NCBI GenBank assembly: GCA_019843655.1
Contig: JACDQD010000102.1
Location: 6,953,501 to 7,017,500 of the forward strand
DNA: 64,000 nt
Direction of reading: 5' to 3'
From: Lethocerus indicus
Lineage: Eukaryota; Arthropoda; Insecta; Hemiptera; Belostomatidae
The position numbers were made by a program, and so were the translations under genes. Positions 25,146-37,800 of the stretch are shown here, piece after piece. The notes under the pieces are model-generated. The model was not told the DNA's origin and ran no database searches. It was given only the letters and a program-made list of their open reading frames with translations. Each line of letters starts with the position of its first letter. Position 1 is the stretch's first letter.

Positions 25146-27323
25146 CACCAAGACACTAACCCTGGCTGCTCAATATATCCAATACACCTCTCTCATACAT
25201 TATGCGCATTATTAATTTTACAGGGATCTTATTCTATGCTTTATCCTATTTTATCTCACCTACGGTATTTTGGATTCGCTAAATATTAACTGTTAGTCAA
25301 CAAAATAAATACTATTCTAAATATAATACAAAACTTTAAAAATAACATAATTTATTACATATTGTGGTTAACCCAAAGAAGGTGAATTAAATTAGGTTAA
25401 TTTAATGAATAGGTTTAAAATGTATTATATCAGACTTGAACGACTTGTTTTTGTTTGTCTTAATTTAATCACGGATTAATGAGAAGTCATTTTCTTCCAC
25501 GGAACCATTAAAAATGAACTTTTACACTTGTCCATGCATTGATATCTTGAGTGAAAACTTATTTCATCCCTCTTTTAACAACCACAATATCACATTTCGA
25601 ATTTCGGCTGCTTCGAATTAAAGTCATTTCCCCTTTTTTCGTCAAAATAATTCAAGTACATTCGTCAGTTGTTTATTACTCTTAGATTCATGAAGAAGGA
25701 ACCGCTACTATAATGGTTCTCATTTATGAAATGAAAATTTAACACGTCTAATACCAATTTCCTTTTATTGCAATGGGCCTAAATTCCTGTCCGGTGAGAC
25801 AAGAATTTCTTTCATATTATCAGCGACATCATCCTGGAGTTCTAGATTCTTGTCGAGAATTTAATCAATTGTGTCTCTGAAATGGGATGGGATAAAACGT
25901 TTTTGTGTTGTGAAGGCTTCGCTTAAGCAGAGTCGGATTCCTGAACTAAAACCTCTTAGGTACCTAACGCTTCCTATCTGTACCCCAATTCCAAAAATCG
26001 GAGCGTATGGAAAGCCTGGGATCATGAAAATTATCTACTTCCATTTCGTTATATCTTCCTTTAAGGTAGAAGGACATAAATTGTGTTTCTACAAACGTAT
26101 TACACTTGAATTATAATAGGCATTAGGGATGGTCACCCTTAAAAACGAATGACTATAACTACACATGACAATAACTATTTGTAATGAATAAATCTAATAG
26201 TAGAAATTGAAAAATCATTATGTAATGGAATAATTTATTTTTTAAAATATAATCTTATTAGCCTCGCTGGTATAGTCGTATTAGTCTCATATTTGTTTCG
26301 GATAAACTATAACTGCCTCCGTAACCTGGCATTAAAAGGGGGAACGGGTTGATGCGACGATGTTTCAATACGGGCCCCAGCATATTGTGTATTTGCATTT
26401 TCAATTATGGGTTGGGTATTAATTCCAGAGTTATTTTCCAGAGGTATTTAATTAATTGGGTTCTGTTTTGCCAAGATTGGATAGGTGGACCTCTGCCAGA
26501 GGTCACCGTACTGGAAGGCCAACTGACCCCGTGTCACTCCCTGACATTTATTCACTTATGGACTCGTTTAATTAGTTTAATTAATAGTAATAAGTTCATT
26601 GCCTTCCAGATTAATAGCTTTCATATAATTTATTATCTGAACTATTCCTATACTGACGGTGAATAATCAGTGCAGTAAAGGTAAAGGTTATTGTTTGATT
26701 CGTAACGCTATTAAATATTAGCTATTTTATTAGAATCAGACTGTCAAAAAATAGCTATTGATTAACATACAATAATAAAATAATTAATCATTAGGTATTA
26801 CATATTCAAAACTCCATTATCCAGAACTATTGAATTGTGGCAGTGTGAATGAATACTGTTTTCGGATACTAAACACTATTGGATTAGATAAAATTTACCT
26901 TGAGAAGTCGTTATTGCTTTAAAAAAAATATTTTCTTTGTGTAGATATGGTGATGTAGATGAGGTGAAACTGTAATCATTCTTGGGATACAACCGAAATT
27001 TTTGTTGTAGGACGAGTGTTTAATTTAGCAATAATTAAAGCATCTGTCCCTCTGTAGATTGTTTTTATATTTTGCAAGGTAGAACGTTTCACTATGTGAG
27101 CCGTGAATGATTCAAATTTTCTGGGACCCATTCGCCGAGTCCTGGCTGACTATACGTTTAGGGAATATTAGAAGTTTTATATCCTGCAATTCGATTTAAG
27201 CCGAAAATATGATCCCCTCGATTATGCGGGCATAAAAAGGGAGATTCGGGACGGCCTCTGTGGGTTTTGTTAAGTTTCGCTTGCATCGAGCCTTATCGTG
27301 GCCCGGAGGTCGCAGTCACCCCC
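25146..27323. other. AT-rich gene-free stretch
   Basis: Mostly AT-rich. A 105-codon frame (26349-26666, plus) and an 81-codon frame (25871-26116, plus) have no recognisable motif. A minor hairpin has arms 26719-26728 and 26748-26757 (TAGCTATTTT and its complement). Confidence 0.55.
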
Positions 27324-27347
27324 GGGTAAGGGTTGGGGGGTTGGGGG
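27324..27347 (+). other. Canonical G-quadruplex motif
   Basis: G-runs of 3, 3, 6 and 5 bases with loops TAA, TT and TT. It is in a short GC-rich block (27240-27440) with CCCGGG and GGGCCC sites on both sides. Confidence 0.7.
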
Positions 27348-28400
27348 TGGTTTCTGTTTATATTTCATAAATATCAAAACCGACCCCACCCAAGTTGGCA
27401 AAGTCGGCGGTAGGGCCCTGGCACCGGGGGCCGGGCCCAGTCTTCGCTTCTTCATATTTTAGAGCCGAGGTGTGGCACTTTCTCGACGAGAAAATATATG
27501 ACCGGAGATGTATATGTGGTGGATGTATGCAAGAGAGAGATAGAGATAGAGTGACAGAGTATGATGGGGGAGAATTACTCTGAGCGACATTTATTCACCG
27601 TTTATCGTACGAGCGACGGCCGGTTAGGTCGAACCCGAGTTTATTTGCCCCCTGAGATAAACCTTTGTGTGCCTCGATTCTATTTTATGAGCCATGATTT
27701 GTTTATAGTAATTCGATTACGATACACTTGGTCAGGGATAAACTTTACGCGACAATGACTCCATGAATTTATATATTTGTCTACCTTCACCCGCCCTCTC
27801 GCTATGAACAATCAGATGTAGAAACATTAAAAAATTGGTCTGAAGGACAAGATGTGAAAACCTGTGCACTTTTAACTTCGTTGAATTAAGCTGACGATTA
27901 TTGTTAGATAATTTACTAAAAAAAATTATTTTATTTAAGCTTTTATTGAAATAATTGGACCAACTGTTTAATATAATTCATTCAACTACGACGTTTTGTT
28001 TTAATTTTACTCTACAGAGTACATGTTTCTGGTTGCAGACACTGAACGACATCGGCCTCCCGTCCAAGGTGATACGCGTTACGCTCCGTTCGTCACAAAT
28101 TATCGGCTCGTTCCGTAACAAAAGGGCAGAACGAAATTTATACCCGTCGATAGTTCATGCCGGCCCCCTCCTTCCACATCCCCCATTACTCTATGCGTCG
28201 TTAGATGTAATAGCCGGGGTCGATCCTGTCACTGGCCGTTTAATGATGACAACGGCGGTGTTATATGCCCATGTTTCCAGTATAGTAGAGCTTAGTAGTA
28301 TAGTATATACGTTTATTAGAAATGTATATCCTGTCCGCACTCTCAATTCCCTTTTATTTTCAATATGCCAGAGTGACTCGCCACTCAACTGACTAAAAAG
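27348..28400. other. Mixed stretch, longest frame of the window
   Basis: The 145-codon plus-strand frame at 27955-28392 is the longest in the window and stops 9 bases before repeat copy B. Its translation has no motif I recognise and its length is within chance. Its position just 5' of the repeat would fit the relic of an element's coding part, but nothing in the residues supports that. Confidence 0.35.
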
Positions 28401-28470
28401 AGCTACGGAAGATGGCGGGCGGCCGAAATCGGTCTAGCGAAAGACCAATACAGCGAGAGGAGACAGAAGG
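28401..28470 (+). repeat. Dispersed repeat family, copy B
   Basis: GAAGATGGCGGGCGGCCGAA, then ATC and GGTCTAGCGAAAGACC, aligns with copies A and E up to GAGAGGAGACAG; the downstream tail is not recognisable. The core pairs perfectly (GGTCT 28431-28435, AGACC 28442-28446) around loop AGCGAA. The loop differs from other copies while the stem is kept. Confidence 0.75.
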
Positions 28471-29369
28471 TGGGATTAATATTATTCTTAAAACAAATTC
28501 TTCGTGTATAATGTAAAACAAAAAATAGAGTCGAGGAGCTAAAAAGGTCGGGCACCGTTGAACCATTTATAAGCTGCCGGCCTCCAGACGGACGTTGAAT
28601 AAAGGTTCGGACAAGGGACTAATGGTCGGGTCTGTTTTGGAGACTTATGAGCCTCGGGTGCGGAGTGTGGAGATGCTGGCCACGTTAGAGGGGGGGGAGG
28701 GTAACGTGATCACCCTTCAAAATGGGTTGTTGGGCAAGGCTGGCTACCTCCCGCTACAAAGTGCCAATTATACGCTCCTGGGGTACGGTCACTGAATAGA
28801 ACGTTCACACCACGAATTTTCTTCCTTTCCCACTATGCCGACCACGTACTTATCAACCCGATAAGGCGTTCGCTTCCAAATATTTTCCGCGCCTATGAAC
28901 ATGCCTTACACCCTCGCTTAGTAGCATATAAATGAACAGTTGGCACCGTAAGCCGTAAGGTGGGGAAGGGAAATATAAAATATCCCGGTCATCAAAAGTA
29001 TTTATATATTTCAAGATATAAAGTAATTTACGATGCAAAGGCAACTAAATGGCATATATAAAAGGAACATTTGAATATATATACATTTGCACAATGTTGT
29101 CATTTGTTCCTATTTTATCATACACGAATAAATAATTTCGTGACAAACATTTCTCCCTTTATTAAAAAAAGATAAAGTTTACCTCATATAATAATAAAAG
29201 TTTGTTGATGAATGTTCTTCCTCAACATTTAATCCGTCCATTGGGTTTAATTCGGTATACCTGTCGAGATGGAAACGGCGTCGAGAGATCTAAAACTTTT
29301 GGCGCGGGAAGATAAGAATGATTTTTCAAACGTCCGCCGTCGGTTGTCCTCGATATCCTTCGGGAAAGA
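28471..29369. other. Gene-free stretch
   Basis: GC-rich to about 28800, then AT-rich. The 66-codon frame at 28595-28795 is unrecognised. No other feature seen. Confidence 0.55.
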
Positions 29370-29377
29370 AAGAGAGA

Positions 29378-29408
<31 letters not shown>

Positions 29409-29434
29409 TAGAGAGAGAGGGGGAGAGAGAGTGT
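29370..29434. repeat. Compound (TG)n/(GA)n microsatellite
   Basis: About eleven TG units (29379-29400) run directly into a GA-rich tract (29401-29431). Overlapping frames on both strands are products of the repeat. Confidence 0.95.
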
Positions 29435-30951
29435 GGCGTTGGATTAAATGCACTAGGTTGCCGGGAATTGGATCCATTCCGATCTGAGTCGGAAGTCTTT
29501 GGTGCGGGAGAGTCATAAGTCACCCGGTGAAGAAGTTCGAACGCTACATTATCCTCGGAGGCGATACGTTAGTCTCACTCCGGATAATACGGTCCTCCCG
29601 TCCATAACCTCCCTGGCCGTATAAATTGACACGGTATTTGGACGATATCCGCTAACTGTCCGTATTTCACAAAGACCACCCTTGCGAAAATGACAAATTG
29701 ATTTGCATACGTGTTCTCCCCCCTCCCCTTTTATGCCACTGCAACACTGCAGGTTGTGTACTGCACCTATAAAGAAAACACCTCTAATGATGTTTAGAAA
29801 GGCGTTATCTAAACGTTGACCAAACATTAGGGAATTTCAGACCACTTAAACTCCAGTTTGGTGTAAATCTATTCAGTGCTTAGCAGTACTTCGAGCACAC
29901 TTCGTCTAGCGGGTATGATAGCAGTAGGTGAAAAATGTTGTTAAATATGTTGTTGAAATCTATCCCGGTTAAATAAGTTATATGAAATAAATTCAAACAA
30001 ATATTTACGAAAAAATTCCCAAATTCATACTAATCATTATCAATAATGATGATTTCTTTATCAACAAGTATATCTTACTGTAGGTAATTCGCGGCAGGGA
30101 AACAAATGATCCAAATTCTGGGAAAACGGTTGAAAATAATTTATTCATTATGAGGAGATCGCTATGTTTGAGCTAATAGCTTGCTCATTGACTCTCTTAA
30201 TAGCGAAGGCAATACGGGACCCTAATGGAGCGACGGCCTAATGGTTTACTCGAGAGCGCTGTGCTTAAATACGGCGCGAATGCGTCAAACATAATTTGTC
30301 TTACGGTTCCATTCCGGTCCCTCGAATCTGAAAATGAAATTTCCAAAGTTTCTGCAACAACCCGCTCAGCAAAGAACCCTATAGAGTAAGCTTATTCGGC
30401 AAGTTTTAAGTATAGCTTATTATCGGCCCCATCATGATCGGATTGATTTGTAGACGGCATTCCCGTAACGAGATTGTTATTGTCAGGCTTCCGAATCCAA
30501 TACTTCATTCTACAATTGACATGCCCCAGATCAGAGTTCAAGTATGAGTTTAATACAAAACTTTCATTCACATGTATTCTCTCTAGTCACTGTTAAAATT
30601 TTTAAATTTTTCGAAATTGTTGTCTTCCCCTCGTTTATTGTTCGTTGCTTTATTTCTTTGAATTATTATACGTTTTCATGTTTTTAAATTTTCAAATTTA
30701 TTTTGGTGTTAATGAGAAATTTAATATATGAATGATTTTATACATTCCTCTTGTCCCGTTATGGAATATATTCCAGTATGTTTCGCACGGATTTTATTCT
30801 CACACATGTGAGAACATAAAGTTAAAGGGACAGTTCTGGGCGTCGCCGTTTGTACTGAGCGAGGTAACCGAGAAAAAACAAGGTACCGTGATAAAAGCGA
30901 TCTGTCACAGTTCTAGAAGAAAGATAAGTGCGCCAAGAAGAAGTGCTTGTC
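29435..30951. other. Gene-free stretch
   Basis: A 92-codon minus-strand frame (29549-29827) and an 87-codon plus-strand frame (30732-30995) are unrecognised. Otherwise AT-rich with nothing identifiable. Confidence 0.5.
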
Positions 30952-31341
30952 TCAGCGAGTGTCCCGATCTGCCTCGCGAATCCCTTTTATTTTAGTTTCA
31001 ATTGCACTACCTTCTTCGTATCGCCATATTTGCGCACCATATATAATTTTTAATTCGGTCAAAAAATTGGCAATAAAGATTCGCCGTTGGCCCGAGTTTG
31101 AAGTTACGGCTAACTGAATCGAATACATTTTTAAAAAATTTATTTTCTGACGCCGATTTTCATTCGATAGTTTTTTCGGTTGCTCTCCGTCAATATCAAT
31201 TTCAGCGCAGATCAAAAACGAAAGCAGCGGAATTTTCAGTGCCGTCCAGACATACAGATTGTTTTTAGTTTTGAATGTTTTATTTAGTTTCAGTAGTGGA
31301 TTGGTTTTGAAATAAATTCCCAAGTCAGTTAAAAACTGCAA
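30952..31341 (-). pseudogene. Possible decayed non-LTR retrotransposon fragment
   Basis: The 129-residue minus-strand frame contains IIYGAQIWRYEE at residues 99-110 (YGAQIW at 31041-31024). It is followed by a charged stretch ending EADRDT. This resembles the region just after the reverse transcriptase domain in many insect non-LTR elements, where a YGAEIW-type motif precedes a charged helix and a DRxTP-type end. The rest of the frame lacks RT motifs, the spacing after the motif is shortened, and a stop follows. It could be the remains of such an element or a coincidence over about 30 residues. No function would remain. Confidence 0.3.
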
Positions 31342-33423
31342 CTAAACTCGATTTTCTCTCACTGATATTGTATTGGATGGCCGGAAATTCCATTTGTGAG
31401 CATCCTTCTCGTGATTTCTTCCTGTTTTCTAACTGAAGGGAGGGGAGGGTTTATAAAAAATCGAGGATTTATCGGAAAAAGGGTCTCTTTTTGAGGCGTG
31501 GCAAAACCCTCAAATTCTCCCGTGGGGTTTTAATGGAGAGTCGTTGTCAGAAAAAAAGGAGAACCGGGAAAGAAATAATACGACAATATGACGATAATAT
31601 AAAAATAAAGTTGCGATCTGACGGCGAAATCGAACCGGAAATGATAAGGCACTTAAAGAAAGAACTCAATGAAAGGAAAAGAGTACAACTTTTCTGGGAG
31701 TGGAGCTGGGGTGTGCTGAGTTAGGGGTCACTGAGGTGGTGGAGGGGGGGGAGCTCTTCGTCCTTTTATTCCAGTAAAATATGGGGCCTATTTATTGAAA
31801 GAAGTTATCGACTTATTTAAGTGGATGGCACTCTGGAAGTAAGAGAGAGATGGTGAACGAAGTGAGCGAGGGAGAGATATGCGCGGGGAAATCTTATCCT
31901 AGAGCATTTTTCTTTCGTTGCGGAATGGAAGCCGACTAAACTTTGTTCAACGAAAAAGTTTTTAAACAGTTGCCCGGGTTTCGGGACGCGGGGTGCGGGG
32001 AGGACACTCGAAATAGGTTTTCGTATCGAGCGAAATTCTTATGTATAATTCGTGGCCCTGGAGGGGGAGCTCACCTGACGCAGAGTTTAAAAATTTACAA
32101 AATTGTGGTAGCGCGGTTTCGTTCCTAGTTCAGGAGTGCGGAACGCCATTAGGCGTCCGGACAAAATCTTCTGGAGGATTGGGGAAATACGTAGTTAAGT
32201 TTAATATTACATTTTTAATTTATATGCTCATTGTGCTTAATTTTTTTATTTCAATGTTTTATAGCCTTACATAGACTTTTATTCTCGATTATTTCAGGTA
32301 ACTTTATGTATTTTGTTCATGTCATATATAGCATTCTTAATATTCATATTCTAATTTGTTGGCCTTATCCTTTCCTCCGAGGTTCATGGCTTTCGTAAAG
32401 TGATACGTGTATCACCGATAATAACACACCATACAGTTATGCAGTTTCTGTGAAATATCTTTTTACGCATCTTGTGATCAAATAACACAGAAAAAAGTAT
32501 TTTTTTGGATGGTGTGCCTTAAAAAAAGCGTACTGTTATTCTGCGGTGAAACGAAAGAATCTTTTGATTTAAGTATTTTGTTCTCATAAGAAGTATATGC
32601 AATTGTTAATTATTTTGTGATTTCATTAATACGGCACTAATAAACAGTAAGTTAAACTGTTGAAAATTATTTTGGAAATAATTGCGCTCAATGAGCACCT
32701 CTGCGATCCGATTCTCATGATAGCCTTCAGCCATTCGCCCATATATGCTAAGCTATGTGCGTAATACACGCCGCATGAATTGCGAAATCAAATCGACACA
32801 TCGAGCGAATCTAAATGAGATCTCGAACTGAGTTTTATTGAATTCTGTTCGCGTCCAAGAGGTCGAAGAACTAGAAGCGGTTCCAATATACAGTTAGGTA
32901 ACAGTTAAATATTGGCAATCCGTCTGCAGTAGGCCATTATACTCATTGATGATGTTTGATATTTAGAAATAAATCTTCTTTTTTTATTCCCAATCCGTGG
33001 GAACTGGGTCCGTGGGCTCATCTTCACTACTACTTGTATCATGAGACTCAATCCTGCTTGAACGTTTTGCCATTGTTCTAATAAAAAAAATGAATAAATC
33101 CGTGGGTTGAAAATTTCTAATTGTTATTACTAGATCTGTTACAAAATGATATTTCCCAAAAGAACTTATTTACCGAGAGAAGAATCACTTCCGATTTTCT
33201 CACTCGTTAGATCTATCTATATCGCTCGACGCTTCAAACCGGACTGAGCTCAGCTTTGAAACTCAAAACTCGCTGACATCCGTTTTATATATCTTAGTAA
33301 TTTTACCATATTTTGATTTGATGTCTTGCGCCACATTTCAAGAGAAAACATCGGGCAAAACATGCACGTCTCAAAAAGTTGCGCAGAAATAACTTAATTC
33401 CCCGTAATCGCTAATAAATTTTA
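31342..33423. other. Mostly AT-rich gene-free stretch
   Basis: Frames are at most 77 codons. A perfect short palindrome (GTGATAC and its complement, 32400-32415) and a weak acceptor-donor junction at 32298 are the only structured items. A G-run occurs near 31742-31751. Confidence 0.5.
32280..32303 (+). promoter_or_regulatory. Weak candidate recursive splice site
   Basis: TTTTATTCTCGATTATTTCAG (one of several pyrimidine-biased acceptor-like tracts) ends at 32297 and is followed directly by GTAACT (32298-32303). The donor departs from consensus at its fifth base. It has the same orientation as the stronger site at 22304 and lies 10 kb downstream, a spacing compatible with stepwise intron removal. 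Confidence 0.25.
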
Positions 33424-33494
33424 ATGTCCCCTCAGAGGGGACATCGGAGTGATAGGCTGGATTACGATGTCCCACGAGAGGGGACAACGGAGTG
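33424..33494. repeat. Tandem pair of GC-rich hairpin units
   Basis: ATGTCCCCTCAGAGGGGACAT (33424-33444, including its single-base centre) is a perfect 10+1+10 palindrome followed by CGGAGTG. A second unit, starting at 33467, reads ATGTCCCACGAGAGGGGACA then ACGGAGTG. The two 28-base units differ at only a few positions and repeat with a 43-base period. It may be the remnant of a tandem (satellite-like) array or a pair of structured sites. No gene is adjacent. Confidence 0.85.
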
Positions 33495-34807
33495 CAAAGG
33501 GATAAAAGATTAGGCTAGTAGTAGTGTTGGTTCTCTCTTCAGGAGGCGATAATCTACAACTCTAATAATCGAAACCTTTACTCAGAAATGTAATACTCAA
33601 TCCGAATCATCGTTTATTTCAATTATACACTTTAACTGAGAATAATTTGGCCGTTATTCATTAGTGATCTTCTATTATAAATATATAATTCTTGTCCAGT
33701 ACTCAGCTATTGTTCAAAGGATCGGAATGCTTGTCCACTAAACGATGAGAGTGGGGAAAAGCTCAAGTTTCGTTGGTTTACAACTCAATTAAGTGCGGGA
33801 ACAGGGTTGCGGAGATGTTGAGGTGTCGTGGCCCACTAGGATAGGCGCCGGGTGACGAGGGGAAGACTTCCGCCGGCCTGTTCGCAGTCCTAACGGGTTA
33901 TTGAATTCACCCAGGAGAGCCCCCGGGGACAGATTATCTCCAATCAGCACCTACCCGACGCTCCTGTACCGATCACATACGTATCTCGCCCTTATCTCGC
34001 CCGCCCGACCCTAACCCGATATCCTCCACCCGCTCGGGCCCAACTTCATCCACCCGCCGCCCCTCCGAACGCTCTTCAGAATAGGCAAAATATTAATCGG
34101 TATATTACAGCAATGATCGATATAACTCATATACCCCGGTCATATACTGAGAAATAATTACCTCACTCCAACGGTATGTTGACTTTTTTACTATAATTGT
34201 TAGATATATAGGAATGAGAATGGTTTGTATGTATGCACTTCTGTAATTGTTTTAAGTCATCGTCAAAGGTAAAATGACGCCATATATTCTTCAGATCCGA
34301 CATAGAGAATCTGAACTTTCGGAAATCGGAGGCTCAGAACGACCCCCTCCTGCCAACTGCCCTATTTTATCCTATTGATAGATACTTGGGTCAAACGAGT
34401 GCATGAAGCTGAAGTTGGTGAAATTAAATTATTGGTTGACGACGACATTTTGCGACAGTGCAGATACGATACACCAGAGTGCTGAACATGATGAAGATTT
34501 TATGCGGTTGATATTGTTTAATTCATTGCCCTGACTGATCACGAAACTTGATTAGGCCCGAATTGCAGGGAAAGGAAGAGTATAATAAACGTCAGCATGT
34601 ATTTCCTATTTAATTATTATTAAATTATCTAGTACAAAGTCGAAATACCAAAGTTTTCTAGTGGGATTCAATATCCAGATATACCAGCTCAATGGGGGGC
34701 CTGACGGCTCCATTAGACCGACCCTTTCAATTCGTGAAACAATTAGCGGATTTAACTCGGGTCCGATAATTAACAAGAAACCGCACTGAGCTAGAGCCCC
34801 CAGAGGG
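33495..34807. other. Gene-free stretch with a C-rich block
   Basis: Bases 33780-34075 are GC-rich and C-biased on the plus strand. The remainder is AT-rich. No open frame of 60 codons or more and no repeat identified. Confidence 0.6.
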
Positions 34808-34828
34808 GAGAGAGAGAGAGAGACAGAG
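34808..34828. repeat. (GA)n microsatellite
   Basis: About ten GA/AG units with one C interruption. The overlapping minus-strand frame is a product of the repeat. Confidence 0.85.
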
Positions 34829-37800
34829 AATGATAATGGGAGAAAGGGGGGAGTTCAGTAAAACTATTGTTATGAAAGGAAACAACGAAATCGGATAAAA
34901 GAAAGGACCCCGCGAATTCATTAAGAGTTTCTGAGACAAATTTGTCTCTTTTCCTCCTCGATCCCCTTTTTGGAAGTCTTACTACAGAGTATTTGTCCGG
35001 TTAGGGAACTCTTAATCCATTGTCACTTTAAGAGGGCGTTTGGCGAGGCTCCCTCCCCGCCTCACCCCACCCAATACCCGTCCTCAGGTTTGAACTTGTT
35101 TCAAGAGCGATAATCCAATATTGGGAGCACTTGGGGATTTCCCGTTGGTAACCGGATAGGACGCGTTTCTCTGGATATTATTAAAAGTTTGTAGAGGGAC
35201 GACCGCTCGCCTGGGAAATATATTACGTGACAACGCTCCGAGGACTGGCTGGCGACTTTCTCACAGCCCGAATTATACAAGTTTCCGCTTGATATTTTGT
35301 GCCGCGATACTCGTTCATAATTAAGATAACATATCGCCTCCTCAAGCTCTGCTGGTTTCCCTTCTTCCCTTAAGTACCTGTTCAGTTTCCACCCCAACAC
35401 ATAGAATCATAATTTCGATTGATCGTCGTATTATCGGCAAAATGGGACTGCATTTCTCGTCTCGAAGTTACCCCGGAATAAAGTAGCCAAATTACCAGAA
35501 TCCGCTTTGAATTCACTCTTCTATTGGGGTCCCCTCAAGTTCTCCCCTCACTTAACCCTCCACTACCGCAAGTTAATTGGGATCATTCGATTCGAAAATA
35601 AAAGACCGACGGTGGAAATCCCTCCCTCCATCCTTTTTTAAACACAACGAAGGCGGACTTTAGTCCAATATCTGAACGGTTCCTAAGGTTTCTCCCCTGA
35701 AAAAGTATCGTCGTCTCTCCGCCCAAGTAGAGAATTCCTGTCGACTAATGAGCCTTGCGTCCGCCTTAATTCCAGAAAGTGGGCTTTCAGACAGTTTCGA
35801 TACTAATTAATGGTTTTTCCGGGGCCGGTGTTTCCCAGCTGGCGCGTTTCAATTTCACGCAATAAACGTTATTGGACGGGGCATGGGAAGAGGGGTCCTT
35901 CATTCGTGTGGTTAATTGTCATAAAATGCCTAAAATAACGATGGATAATTTATGGGTTTATTCCTCTTTCTTTGATATAATGCGGGATGATTTGGCCCTA
36001 CTGGCTCCCCACGAACCCAGTGTTCCGATGTTCTGAAAATATCGTCTCATAATTAAAATCTTTAATTTCTGCCTAATTATCCTAATTCTATGCGCCACAT
36101 TCGAATACCCCGCCTAAACTTCTGGTACCAATTAAACATTCAAATTCAGCAATCTCTTTTTATGCAATTACACCGGCGCCCAGATAACCAACCACTCGTT
36201 GTTATCCTGGATAAAGTTGGCAAGTTTTTCCAAAAGTGCGGTCGTGTTTTTGGACTCAACTGTATTGTTATCTTTTCTGGCCAGGCGAGGCGGAGGGGAT
36301 GCCGCTGTAATAGTTTTTCATTTTACCCTACCCAGAAACAGAGAAACAAACGGCCGCGAGGGAATTGGTAATGACGGGCCGTCCGCTTGGATTACTTGGG
36401 CGCCGGCGGCCACTCCTCCGCCCCACCCCTCAGTGAATTATTTATTTTGCAAACGAACTCGTTGTCCTGCCCGATGTATGCCGTACATGCAATTTGTACG
36501 AACCACCTTTCGTGCGATCCACCCCTCCGCCCAGTTGTATTTCGATAAAACTTCGGGGCTCTATCGACGAAAGAAAAGGATCCGAGTGAGTGTTTATTGG
36601 AAAAGATGGGCACTGTAACCCGCAATATAACCGAGCTTAATAATAACCTGATCACACATCACTACTGTGACTAAGAAACAATATTTGACTTGCTGTTTTC
36701 CTCTATTTGATTACGAACAACAATGGACTTATTTCGACACATTTTTTTCTGACGAAAAAGCGTGCTCCACCTTTTATTCGCGTGCGATAACCGATCGGTC
36801 CCAGTTTAAACCTGTAAATATTACTTTTTCCCGATACCGGTAGAGCAACGTGGAAAATATAATCCGATACAAAAACCTGCGCTAAAAATGAAATTTGTTT
36901 CTGCTTTTGGAAAACCGACGTTCTATCTCGTCTAACCGCCTGATTTCTATCATCTGACAGACAGAACATATCTGTCTTTTTTTCTTGATACAGAATGGAT
37001 AATTTTTGTGTAGACACTTTGTATGATATATTATAAAATTATATATTTATATGTATATAAGTTTAGTGCAAGTTACATTATTGAAAAAAGCCAGTGGTAG
37101 TTTAAGTTTGTATTACAAAAGTACGATCTGGAGGGAGAAACAGAGTAATTACAGATTTCAAATAACAAATTATCGTTATCTTGAAATTTAAACTTTCTAA
37201 ACCTGCATAGGATATAGAACGGACAGACCATCTAAAATTCAGTTTGCATACTGTTGAGGGGGAATGCAGGTTCAATCAAGTTCACAAAGACTCCCCTTTT
37301 CTGAAGAAAATTCTATTCTCATTAGACTTCAGCGGATCAGCCGAGCGTTAGATAAGAAAACAAGATAACAGTTGATGATAAGGGGGGACCGTTTAATATT
37401 TAAATTTAAGTTTAATTTATTCCACCGATACTATTAGATGCTTAACGGAGACCCAAATTTAAGATTCCAGAGGGGAGTTGTGAAACTCTTTCTGTAGATT
37501 GAAATTTAAATTGGCGAACAGTTCAGTGAGTATACTCATGCACGCTACAGTTATAAATTGTGTGTATTAAACCACCCCCTGTAATATCGGATTTTTATAA
37601 TTGATTTTATATAATAATAACCCTATAGATTTGTTTGTACATCTAATTATCACAATATTTTCCCAGATATTATTTTTATTACTATTAATGTTATAATTTT
37701 TGGATCACTTTCATATTACGGTTTATTACCGGATACTATTTACTGTTAGTCGAACAGCCGTTTATCCAGCATGGTTTATTGCCCCGTTCAAGATTCGTAT

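Noticed and set aside
27955..28392. 145-codon plus-strand frame as a gene
   Set aside because: It is the longest frame but of chance length; no domain, no recognisable residue pattern, and no supporting exon structure.
29247..29518. Frames with Thr-His or Cys-Val repeats
   Set aside because: Direct translation of the TG/GA microsatellite.
31823..31842. Resemblance to miR-263/183 (GGCACT...GGAAG)
   Set aside because: Contains an insertion inside the seed region and no precursor hairpin is visible.
36199..36618. 139-codon plus-strand frame
   Set aside because: GC-driven frame overlapping another long frame in a different register; the composition (Arg, Pro, Ala) reflects the GC island.
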